From JAJDIA01 sp031555505 (lineage in GTDB: Bacteria; Bacteroidota; Bacteroidia; Bacteroidales; Tannerellaceae), in assembly GCA_031555505.1 (NCBI GenBank), contig JAVBUH010000081.1, forward strand, positions 1-62,847: DNA of 62,847 bases, in the 5' to 3' direction. The position numbers and the translations under genes are program-made. The notes under the pieces were generated by a model that saw only the letters and a program-made list of their open reading frames with translations, had not been told where the DNA came from and made no database searches. Each line of letters opens with the position of its first letter. Position 1 is the stretch's first letter. Shown here one piece after another: positions 1 through 7,011 of the stretch.

Positions 1-1658
1 CTTTCAAAGGCAGCCTCCGGATGATCGCCGATGTAGTACCCTGGAACGAGGCACCGCAAACAACTGTTTTTGACCGCCAATACAAGCTCACCCTCAGCAG
101 GGATATGATAAACGCAGGGAAGGAAGGGTTTTCAGCCGGGATGACACTGGCGACGGATTACACCGGGGAAGACACAGGTCTGCCTGCAGGCATCTACATC
201 GCCCCGGTTGTTTACACTTCCGGTGGAAGCGGATGGCTCACGGTAGCCGATAATACGGGAACGGACGGTTTGGCAGCGCGGGACATACAGATAACCGGTA
301 CGGAAAACACCACCGGCATCGACCGCACCGCCCAATTTACCGTTACGTCAGGCAACCTGAATTATGTTGTCAAAGTAAACCAAAGCAAGGATCCGTGGCT
401 CACATACGGGTGGGATTCAGTCTACATCATGGATGGGCATAAAAATGCGGTAACGGCCAGTTCGAATTTTGACTGGACGGTGGAAGTCAAAGCAGGAACC
501 AATCTCCAGGGAGGGCTTACCCGGTTATTGACCACCAACGGAGGTCATACCCAATACGAGCCTGTTTATTTCCATACATTCGACGATTGGGAGGATATGC
601 TGGCGGGTAATCCAAAGAAAACGGTCGATACAGCAGTGCTGACCTTTACGGATGCCGCCGGTGTCTGTCCCGACATCGATGTAAAAATATGGTTGGCTTC
701 AGGCATCATCGAAGGGACATCGAACTGCTACATGAAACAGCCCGGAACGTACCCGATCCTGATCCCGGTCAGTCGGGCCAATGAACCGTCGGTCACCGGC
801 ACGAAAACGCTTGGCCGGCAAATAGGTTTCCGGGATCAGCTTGACGCCAGTTTCATCTGGACTGATTCGCCGTCCGGCCTCTCACCGCAAGGTGCGGTAA
901 GGTCGGTGATACCTGCGGGCGACGGTGAATCCGGCTATTTGCTCGTCCGTCCCGGAAACAGCGAAGGCAACGCGGTGGTAGCAGTGACTACCGACGGCAT
1001 TATACGCTGGAGCTGGCACATCTGGGTGACGAATTACGAGCCTTCGGGCAACTGGATCGACCGCAACCTGGGTGCGTTGAGCAACCTCCCCGGCGACATG
1101 AAAACGAGCGGATTGCTCTACCAATGGGGACGCAAAGACCCTTTCCCGGGAGTGGCCGACACATGGTACAACCAGGACGGCACCTTCAAGCAACCGGCCA
1201 TTGTGCCCATAGACGGTCCGTATTACGATCCTGCTATCGAGATTACCAATTCGGTAAGAAATCCCCTGGCATTTTTCAGGGCCGGATACAATGCGAGAGG
1301 TAATTCCTGGGGAGGAAGCGTTACGCCGGTCAAAGAGATCTACGACCCATGCCCGGCGGGGTATAAGGTACCGGTATATACCTCCTGGGCATCCCTCACA
1401 ACAGCCACTTTCCCCTGGAATGGCAACGGACGTACCGCCACATCCGTAGGTGGGTTCTATCCTAAAACAGGAGCGCGCAACCTTGAAGGCGGTTTGGTAC
1501 AGCCCGGGAACGGCTATTATTGGAGCGCCAACTCCGACAGCAGCGACTCCGGACCCCGGTTGAGCTTTACATCGACTGCCGTGAATTACAACCTGACCAG
1601 TTTCTCTGGCCACCGTGATGCATACGCGATCCGGTGTGTGGCCGAATATCCTCAATAA
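1..1658 (+). CDS. Fimbrillin-like surface protein, 5' truncated
   Basis: The reading frame is already open at base 3, so the N-terminus and any signal peptide lie outside the window; at least 551 codons are present. The first half contains a beta-rich BACON-like segment (WLTV at the start of the repeat, then IDRTAQFTV and VKVNQSK). The C-terminal third resembles the Fibrobacter succinogenes major paralogous domain: WIDRNLGAL, LYQWGRKDPFPG, YDPCPAGYKVP, YYWSA and a final AIRCV. In Bacteroidales this domain closes large tip-like fimbrial subunits, so a surface-exposed tip or adhesin role is inferred. The next fimbrial lipoprotein starts 10 bases after the stop, so the two are probably one operon. 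Which fimbrial subunit it is cannot be settled without the missing start. Confidence 0.7.
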   Translation, partial: FKGSLRMIADVVPWNEAPQTTVFDRQYKLTLSRDMINAGKEGFSAGMTLATDYTGEDTGLPAGIYIAPVVYTSGGSGWLTVADNTGTDGLAARDIQITGTENTTGIDRTAQFTVTSGNLNYVVKVNQSKDPWLTYGWDSVYIMDGHKNAVTASSNFDWTVEVKAGTNLQGGLTRLLTTNGGHTQYEPVYFHTFDDWEDMLAGNPKKTVDTAVLTFTDAAGVCPDIDVKIWLASGIIEGTSNCYMKQPGTYPILIPVSRANEPSVTGTKTLGRQIGFRDQLDASFIWTDSPSGLSPQGAVRSVIPAGDGESGYLLVRPGNSEGNAVVAVTTDGIIRWSWHIWVTNYEPSGNWIDRNLGALSNLPGDMKTSGLLYQWGRKDPFPGVADTWYNQDGTFKQPAIVPIDGPYYDPAIEITNSVRNPLAFFRAGYNARGNSWGGSVTPVKEIYDPCPAGYKVPVYTSWASLTTATFPWNGNGRTATSVGGFYPKTGARNLEGGLVQPGNGYYWSANSDSSDSGPRLSFTSTAVNYNLTSFSGHRDAYAIRCVAEYPQ

Positions 1659-1668
1659 CGAACAAACG

Positions 1669-3120
1669 ATGAACAAGATGGAGACAAGAAAAAACCGCTG
1701 CGCCATGTACATCCTCCTTTGTGCTTTATGGATGCAGAGCTGTGTAATAAACGACGACGATATAACACCTCCGGCGGGAACATCCCGGGATGTGACCATC
1801 AGTGTGGAAATCCCCGAACTGCAACCCCCGGTCACCCGTTCGATGGATGGGGAGAAGGAGAGCTATGTGAATGAAGTGGATATATTTACGTTCGAAGTCA
1901 ATGATGCGGATCCGGACCAGGTGGTTGAGCTTTTCAGCGAGCATGTGACCGGCACTATCCTACGCAATTCCGTCACAGGGCAAACCTATAAAGTGGAAGT
2001 AAAGGCAACACTCACCCGTGCAACCGCAAATCGGATAGTCATCCTGACCAATGTCGCCTCACAGGTGGCAGCCGCCCTTGCAGGAATCACCGCCGGAACG
2101 CCGAAAAAAACAGTGCTTGAACGGTTGACATACACCTCCGGGCCATGGGCTGCCGGCACATCGGGTGGGACATTCCAGGCGATCCCCATGTATGGCGAGA
2201 CCGGCATCGTAACGATCAAGCCCGGCCAAAAGATCGAAGGAATACAGCTCAGGCGCATGGTTGCACGGATAGACGTGGTCAACCAGGCAGACCTGTTCTC
2301 CCTGGAAAAAATATACCTCTGCAACTACAACACCGTAGGACGTATCGCTCCCGGCTGGCGTGCCTCAGACGGACAAATCCCGGCTACGCCCCCCTCCTCC
2401 CCCAACCTGCCTGCCAACCCCGGCAAGCAGTCCACGCCGGCGATCTATACACCCTTCAACCAGCGCCTGGAGGGTGAGATCTATACATTCGAATCCGCCG
2501 CTGCCGACAATGCCGGTGAACCGGCTCGACGGGATGCCTCATGCCTCGTTGTCGAGGGAATGTATCATGGCGAGAAAAACTTTTACCGGGTGGATTTCAC
2601 GTACACCCGTGAGACGGAGGGTCAGCCTGTCCGGTACATGCCCCTGCTGCGGAATTACAACTACGAGGTCAACATCCTCTCCGCCGCCGGCCGTGGATAC
2701 GATACGTTTGAAGAAGCGCTGGATTCCTACACCGTCCCGTCCAACCTCATGATCCGTATCCTTTCGTATGATATGAGTGTCATCAAAGAGATTGATTTCA
2801 ATGGGCAATACATGCTCGGCGTATCGCAAACGTCTTACACCTTGCCTGCGACGGCGCTACAAACGCCCACACCCACCGGCCGCCTATCCATTTTCACCAA
2901 CTATCCCCAAGGATGGGAAGTGGCCGACATCAAGGATGAAGCGGGGAATGATCCCGTAGACTGGCTTACACTCAGCGCAATGAGTGGTGCCGGAGATGTT
3001 ATTACCTATCTATATATATCCCTTGATGAAAATACAGGCGCATCACGTTCAGCCCGGATTACCCTGAAGGCAGGCAGATTGATACAACAGATCTGTGTGT
3101 CGCAGCAATGTGGCGATTAG
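1669..3120 (+). CDS. Fimbrillin-family lipoprotein with C-terminal BACON-like domain
   Basis: This 483-residue protein begins with a lipoprotein signal ending in LWMQSC, so it is probably lipidated and exported. The start at MNKMETRKN is chosen because an upstream in-frame ATG at 1615 lies inside the previous gene and would bury the signal. The body resembles Bacteroidales fimbrillin and Mfa-type subunits: an early strand pair (VTISVEIPEL, VDIFTFEVN), a middle segment with LLRNYNYEVNI, and FNGQYMLGV before the last domain. The last 90 residues are BACON-like (GWEV, WLTLSA, SRSARITL). It follows the FISUMP-type protein by 10 bases and is the last gene of the operon, with a terminator after it. 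It could be a stalk or accessory pilin; the exact subunit class is not resolved. Confidence 0.72.
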   Translation: MNKMETRKNRCAMYILLCALWMQSCVINDDDITPPAGTSRDVTISVEIPELQPPVTRSMDGEKESYVNEVDIFTFEVNDADPDQVVELFSEHVTGTILRNSVTGQTYKVEVKATLTRATANRIVILTNVASQVAAALAGITAGTPKKTVLERLTYTSGPWAAGTSGGTFQAIPMYGETGIVTIKPGQKIEGIQLRRMVARIDVVNQADLFSLEKIYLCNYNTVGRIAPGWRASDGQIPATPPSSPNLPANPGKQSTPAIYTPFNQRLEGEIYTFESAAADNAGEPARRDASCLVVEGMYHGEKNFYRVDFTYTRETEGQPVRYMPLLRNYNYEVNILSAAGRGYDTFEEALDSYTVPSNLMIRILSYDMSVIKEIDFNGQYMLGVSQTSYTLPATALQTPTPTGRLSIFTNYPQGWEVADIKDEAGNDPVDWLTLSAMSGAGDVITYLYISLDENTGASRSARITLKAGRLIQQICVSQQCGD

Positions 3121-3151
3121 AGGGTGTTTCAGAAGTACACGCCCTCTTTTT
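3119..3151 (+). terminator. Rho-independent terminator after the fimbrial operon
   Basis: AGAGGG and CCCTCT form a stem (extended by TGT/ACA with a small bulge) followed by a run of five T. It begins at the stop codon of the fimbrillin lipoprotein and separates it from the convergent ATPase gene. Confidence 0.6.
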
Positions 3152-3207
3152 GCTTACATATCTTACAAGCCTATTCCCGGAACAGAGTTAATACTTCGCG
3201 CAAATCA

Positions 3208-4332
3208 TCAATACGCCTGCTGCCTAAGCCATATAGCCATGAAGCGGTCATATACCATATATCCGGCAGACGTTTTGTACACCAATTCCTTATCCATCAA
3301 CTTCTGCAAGGCAGTGTTGACGCTACTCGTCGCCCTCAGCTTATGTCGGGCGATAAAATCCCCGGCATTGATACTCTTCACGCACTTCTCCCTGGCAATG
3401 GCTTTGAGCAAGCGGACATTGGCCGATGAATAGGCAGCCAACAACATCTCATACGAAGGTTCCAGTTCGTCTATCACCTGAGTGATGGCAGCAAGAACTT
3501 TCTCCTTATCCGGACGGGTATGGTAGCCATACAAGCGGTTCAGAATAGCCTGTATATACCACGTATGCCCCTCGAATTCATCGTAGATATACGAAAATAC
3601 TTTAGAATCCAACGCCCGGTTATTCCCATCGAAGAAAGCGGAAGCGAAACGAAAATATTCATCCCGGTCTATCCGGTCGATGGTAAGCAGTTGCGTACTC
3701 TGATAAAACGGGCGTTTAGCAGAGAGGAACATCTCTTGCATGACGTGTTGCTTGCTCCCAGCAAAGATGAAATGTACGCCCGGCAGGAATTGGATGTACG
3801 AACGAAGCAAGGCTTCCACCCCTTTCTCGGGGTATTCTGAAATTTGCTGGAACTCATCGATGGCGATGACACATCGCTTGCCGGACGCTTCGAGGTACGC
3901 GAATATTTCCTTCAACGACGCCTCTTCCTGATCGGGTGCGATGTCGATGCCGATCTGTGGAACCCCAGTAAGTTCGTCGAACGTAATAGTAGGGCGAAAG
4001 CTCTTTATGAATTTCCCAATGCCATGAATAGCTTTCTGCGGAGTGGAGTCAAGGCTACCCAATACCGTTCCGGCCAACAAACGGACAAAATCGTTGAAAT
4101 TTTGGGTAGAGAAGATGTCCATATACAGGGTAACAAAATCAGATTTTTGCCGCTTCAAATGATAAAAAACATGCTTGATAAGACCCGTTTTCCCCATGCG
4201 TCGAGAGGAAATCAGCGTTAGATTCCGACCGTTCTGTAAAGCATCCATGAGGATGGTTGTTTCCTGCTGACGGTCACAGAAGTATTCCGGGCAGTAATAT
4301 CCGGTTATCAAGAAAGGATTAATGGGTTTCAT
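3208..4332 (-). CDS. AAA+ ATPase of the archaeal-type ATPase family
   Basis: A 374-residue cytoplasmic ATPase without signal peptide or membrane segment. A P-loop SSRRMGKTGL lies at residues 42-51 (K48), and a Walker B strand CVIAIDEFQQ follows about 110 residues later. The N-terminal FLITGYYCPEYFCDR and the C-terminal winged-helix-like tail (INAGDFIARH, SSVNTALQKLMDKELV, YMVYDRFMAIWLR) match the family of standalone ATPases with a wHTH tail that is multicopy in Bacteroidales. Its cellular role is generally unknown; some members sit in mobile or defence-like settings. It is transcribed towards the fimbrial operon and diverges from the DUF3791/DUF3990 cluster across a 272-base spacer. The family call is secure, the function is not. 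Confidence 0.85.
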   Translation of the reverse strand: MKPINPFLITGYYCPEYFCDRQQETTILMDALQNGRNLTLISSRRMGKTGLIKHVFYHLKRQKSDFVTLYMDIFSTQNFNDFVRLLAGTVLGSLDSTPQKAIHGIGKFIKSFRPTITFDELTGVPQIGIDIAPDQEEASLKEIFAYLEASGKRCVIAIDEFQQISEYPEKGVEALLRSYIQFLPGVHFIFAGSKQHVMQEMFLSAKRPFYQSTQLLTIDRIDRDEYFRFASAFFDGNNRALDSKVFSYIYDEFEGHTWYIQAILNRLYGYHTRPDKEKVLAAITQVIDELEPSYEMLLAAYSSANVRLLKAIAREKCVKSINAGDFIARHKLRATSSVNTALQKLMDKELVYKTSAGYMVYDRFMAIWLRQQAY

Positions 4333-4572
4333 ATCTTACTCTTTTTTTGCGTAAACCGCGTTGCGCAAATTACGCAAAAACAAATTATATATGCAAATCT
4401 TTTAGCATATATAGAAGCCTTTATTTGAGTTGAGTAATATTTTTGAGTATCCTCATCATGGATGGGATTACTTTTTCCTTCTTCATTGATCCACACCTTA
4501 TAAGCCTTTGAGTTTTTTCATCTGGAAAAGATGAGGTTACCGCATGGTTTTACTAAGTAATGAAAAAAGTCG

Positions 4573-4580
4573 TATATTTG
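4573..4580 (+). promoter_or_regulatory. Bacteroidetes -7 promoter box
   Basis: TATATTTG matches TAnnTTTG and lies 24 bases before the ATG of the DUF3791-type gene. A T-rich GGTTTTAC about 21 bases upstream could serve as the -33 element. The rest of the 4333-4604 spacer is AT-rich with no other clear signal. Confidence 0.55.
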
Positions 4581-4604
4581 CTACTATAAGTAAATGCGTC
4601 GAAT

Positions 4605-5045
4605 ATGGAACACAGCGTAGAAAAATTGATGTTGCCATTCAAAATACAGCAACTGCTTGAAGTCATCATAGAAAAAAGAAGGTTAGACGTTGAAGATGCT
4701 ATGCAGTATCTGTATTCATCCGATCTGTACAAACAACTCTCTGAAGAATCATCCTATCTGTGGCAATTAAGCGCCTTAAACCTGTACGAGTATCTGAAAA
4801 AGGAAAAACGGCTCAAAAAACAAAAACAGAATAATTCTACCCCTGTACTACTCTTCTTATCTTTTTGTTTGGAAAATTACAAAGAGCATAAGCATATCAG
4901 TACCCAGGAAGCCTTTTTCTTATTTAGCCAATATGGAGTGCCTGATTATTTAGAAGAAGTTTTTGAGACCTTACACACACAAGGTAAAGATTACATTATG
5001 AGAGATATAGACGAATACATAAACAGAAGGAAAGTACAACCATGA
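4605..5045 (+). CDS. Two-part DUF3791-like protein, candidate antitoxin-type partner
   Basis: A 146-residue protein in two parts joined by a basic linker (KKEKRLKKQKQ, about residues 65-76). The C-terminal half, from LLFLSFCLENYK to LHTQGKDYI and DIDEYI, reads as DUF3791. The N-terminal half (IIEKRRLDVEDAMQYLYSS, YLWQLSALNLYEYL) resembles a separate small protein that often accompanies DUF3791 and DUF3990 genes, so this looks like a fusion of two normally separate partners. The stop overlaps the next start by four bases (ATGA), giving translational coupling to the DUF3990 gene. A TAnnTTTG box lies 24 bases upstream. Partner or antitoxin function is inferred from context only; the fusion reading comes from remembered family patterns and needs a profile search. 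Confidence 0.65.
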   Translation: MEHSVEKLMLPFKIQQLLEVIIEKRRLDVEDAMQYLYSSDLYKQLSEESSYLWQLSALNLYEYLKKEKRLKKQKQNNSTPVLLFLSFCLENYKEHKHISTQEAFFLFSQYGVPDYLEEVFETLHTQGKDYIMRDIDEYINRRKVQP

Positions 5046-5530
5046 AAGTATATCACGGTTCGCTTCACCAAGTACAAAATCCGGAAATTGAGAAAGGTCG
5101 TCCAAGTACAGATTTCGGCAAAGGTTTTTATACTACAACAAATTTCGAACAGGCTAAACGATGGGCTTTGAACAAAGCAAAGGCAGCCAAAAATGAAGCA
5201 AAAGCTATCGTAAACACGTATGAGGTTGACGATAAATTGATTGAGAACAAAAAATATGCAATAAAACTGTTTGACAGCCCCAATGAAGAATGGCTAACAT
5301 TTGTCGTAAACTGCAGAAAGAGCATTCCTCATGAATACGAAATTGTTTTCGGGGCTGTGGCTAATGATAAAATCTATGTAACTATAACGTTATATGAATC
5401 TTTGGTACTGACAGCAGAAGAAACCGTTGCAAGGCTGAAAGTAAATGAGTACTTCAATCAAATATCGTTCCATAGTCAAACTGCCGCAAACGAATTAGTG
5501 TTTGTTGAATCAACAATGGTTTCAGGGTAG
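5042..5530 (+). CDS. DUF3990 protein, ADP-ribosyltransferase-like fold suspected
   Basis: A 162-residue cytoplasmic protein matching DUF3990: it opens MKVYHGSLHQV, then DFGKGFYTTTN, AKRWA, and EWLTFVVNCR, followed by YEIVFGAVANDK. The order YHG, then GFYTT, then a late acidic strand recalls the His-Tyr-Glu layout of ADP-ribosyltransferases. This is an inference from pattern; no catalytic triad is proven. It overlaps the upstream DUF3791-type gene by four bases, the usual sign of a stoichiometric pair. A nucleotidyltransferase gene starts 17 bases after its stop. A toxin-like effector paired with the upstream protein is the favoured reading; a housekeeping role is possible. Confidence 0.75.
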   Translation: MKVYHGSLHQVQNPEIEKGRPSTDFGKGFYTTTNFEQAKRWALNKAKAAKNEAKAIVNTYEVDDKLIENKKYAIKLFDSPNEEWLTFVVNCRKSIPHEYEIVFGAVANDKIYVTITLYESLVLTAEETVARLKVNEYFNQISFHSQTAANELVFVESTMVSG

Positions 5531-5547
5531 ACGTAAGATTTACAAGT

Positions 5548-5844
5548 ATGGATAAAGAAGGAGCTATCCTGTTAGCCAGGGAATACAAAGAGGTCATCGC
5601 CGGACAGTTCCCGCTCAAAGCCCTCTATCTCTACGGTTCGTACAGCAAAGACACCTATACGGAAGACAGCGATATTGATATAGCCGTAATAGTAGAGCGG
5701 GTGAGCGACAACTATTTTGACGACACTCCCCTCCTATGGAAAATCAGACGAAAAATCAGTACCCTGATCGAACCGGTGTTGCTCACAGAAGATATGAATA
5801 ATCCCCTCTACCGGGATATCACGAAAAACGGGATACTGATATAA
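5548..5844 (+). CDS. Minimal nucleotidyltransferase (MNT) domain protein
   Basis: A 98-residue single-domain protein. The nucleotidyltransferase signature is visible as YLYGSYSKDTYTEDSDIDIA (GS, ten residues, then DxD). The usual third carboxylate strand appears as IEPVLL, with Glu where Asp is common. MNT proteins normally pair with a HEPN partner as an antitoxin that modifies the toxin, but no HEPN gene is adjacent: upstream is DUF3990 (17 bases) and downstream a Phd-type antitoxin. It may therefore be an orphan, or it may belong functionally with the DUF3791/DUF3990 pair. The domain call is firm; the partner is unknown. Confidence 0.8.
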   Translation: MDKEGAILLAREYKEVIAGQFPLKALYLYGSYSKDTYTEDSDIDIAVIVERVSDNYFDDTPLLWKIRRKISTLIEPVLLTEDMNNPLYRDITKNGILI

Positions 5845-5882
5845 ACAACACTCGTTTATTGGAAAAACTGAAAATTCTTCGT

Positions 5883-5902
5883 ATCGTTTGTACCCAAACG
5901 AT
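5883..5902. promoter_or_regulatory. Dyad, candidate antitoxin operator
   Basis: A 20-base dyad has perfect 8-base arms (ATCGTTTG and CAAACGAT) around a 4-base centre. It ends 23 bases before the ATG of the Phd/YefM-type gene. Antitoxins of that family commonly bind such dyads and repress themselves; here that is inference from position. Confidence 0.45.
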
Positions 5903-5925
5903 TCACATCACTAAAACAACGTACT

Positions 5926-6186
5926 ATGATAGTAATCAGCGCACGAGAATTCAGGGATCATCAAAAATCGTACCTCGACAAACTTGACGAAGGTATGGAA
6001 TTGTTGATTCAAAGGGGTAAGAACAAATCTTATAAAATCATCTCTATGAAAAAAGATGACGATTCCCTGCTGAGTAAAGAAGCGTTCGATGCTAAGATAG
6101 AACGCTCTTTACAACAGTACAAAGAAGGACAATATACAACAATCACCGGAAAAGAGGAATTGACCGACTTCCTTAACTCCCTTTGA
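5926..6186 (+). CDS. Phd/YefM-type antitoxin without adjacent toxin
   Basis: An 86-residue protein opening MIVISAREFRDHQKSYLDK, followed by GMELLIQRGKNKSYKI, the Phd/YefM dimer-and-DNA-binding fold. The C-terminal third (SKEAFDAKIERSLQQYKEG) is the part that wraps the toxin in this family. Normally a RelE/YoeB toxin follows within a few bases, but here the next 825 bases are palindromic repeats with no toxin-like frame, so the gene is an orphan antitoxin or its toxin was lost. An upstream dyad suggests self-regulation. Confidence 0.8.
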   Translation: MIVISAREFRDHQKSYLDKLDEGMELLIQRGKNKSYKIISMKKDDDSLLSKEAFDAKIERSLQQYKEGQYTTITGKEELTDFLNSL

Positions 6187-6290
6187 CAAACCAATACACA
6201 TCTTTTGTAGTGCCTGCAATTGCCCCATCAGGGGCATCATGTATGTAGCCAGGGGTGCAGGCGCGCCCCGTCAGGGGTATCATGTATGTA

Positions 6291-6449
6291 GCCAGGGGTG
6301 CAGGCGAAGCCAAGCCCCTGGACCATAAATGTCTTTTTATGTTGCGCCGCGTCAGCGGTGCCATGTGCAATTGACCGGTACCGCTGACGCGGCACAAAAA
6401 AACAGACCAATCGACTAACCAGGGGCTTGGCTTCGCCTGCACCCCTGGC
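6291..6449. repeat. Nested hairpin, unit 1
   Basis: Arms 6291-6321 and 6419-6449 are perfect reverse complements over 31 bases. Inside them, 6346-6362 and 6377-6393 pair over 17 bases with one G-T position, around the core GCGTCAGCGG. Transcribed, it would fold into a long two-part stem; as DNA it could extrude a cruciform. Confidence 0.85.
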
Positions 6450-6648
6450 TACATACACGATGCCCGTAACCGGGCATTCACACACGCTATGGTACCTATT
6501 GAATATTCACATTTTGCGGAATATGAATGTTCACACTCGTCAGGATGTGAATATATCGCCGTGTCCATAGCGACAATACCGCGTCAGCGGTATCCTGTTC
6601 ATAGCCAGGGGTGCATGCGAATGCCCCGTCAGGGGCATCATGTAGGTA

Positions 6649-6810
6649 GCCAGGGGTGCAGGCGAAGCCAAGCCCCTGGACAATGGATGGTACATGATAA
6701 TCCTGCGCCACGTCAGTGGTGCCGGTCTATACACACGGTACCGCTGACGCGGCACACAAAACATATACAAATCATCTGTCCGGGGGCTTGGCTTCGCCTG
6801 TACCCCCGGC
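6649..6810. repeat. Nested hairpin, unit 2
   Basis: Same design as unit 1. Arms 6649-6679 and 6780-6810 are reverse complements over 31 bases with three mismatches; the left arm is identical to that of unit 1. The inner arms are 6707-6723 and 6737-6753. The conserved pairing despite base changes suggests that the fold matters or that the unit is a mobile repeat. Confidence 0.82.
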
Positions 6811-6832
6811 AACGTACAGGATGCCCGTGACC

Positions 6833-6947
6833 GGGCATTCACACAAGCTATGGTATCACCCTGATAGGTTCATTTCATGGGTTAGGATGCTTCACTTTCG
6901 CCGGAACTTGAAGCAAGCCCACATTCAAGTTTGTCGGGATGTGAAGC
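6833..6947 (+). repeat. Dispersed repeat, copy A
   Basis: These 115 bases closely match, in inverted orientation, 62427-62547 at the far end of the window. Shared landmarks include CTATGGTATCACCCTGAT, TTCATTTCATGGG, a TAGGATG block, CGGAACTT, AAGCAAGCCC and CGGGATGTGAA. One 6-base insertion and scattered substitutions separate the copies. Confidence 0.8.
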
Positions 6948-7011
6948 AAGTCTGAAGTTCTGCAGCATGTGAAGCAATCCTGCGTTCAAGCATTGTGGGA
7001 GTTGAAAGCAA

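Larger units (their letters stand above)
6217..6857. repeat. Mosaic of nested palindromic repeats, non-coding
   Basis: The 825 bases between the antitoxin and the phosphoethanolamine transferase hold no credible gene. At least two related units of about 235 bases lie at roughly 6265-6496 and 6622-6857. Each has a long outer inverted repeat around an inner inverted repeat, then a short GC hairpin (GCCCGTAACCGGGC type) and a tail ending CTATGGTA. Partial extra copies start at about 6217 and 6580. Short frames on either strand here are by-products of the palindromes. Confidence 0.85.

Noticed and set aside
882..1835. 317-residue frame on the minus strand opposite the fimbrial genes
   Set aside because: It lies antisense to two convincing fimbrial genes, matches no family and has no plausible start region; it reflects codon bias of the real genes.
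6173..6955. Several 70-113-residue frames on both strands in the palindrome region
   Set aside because: They repeat the same low-complexity peptides from the inverted arms in opposite frames, so they are products of the repeats.
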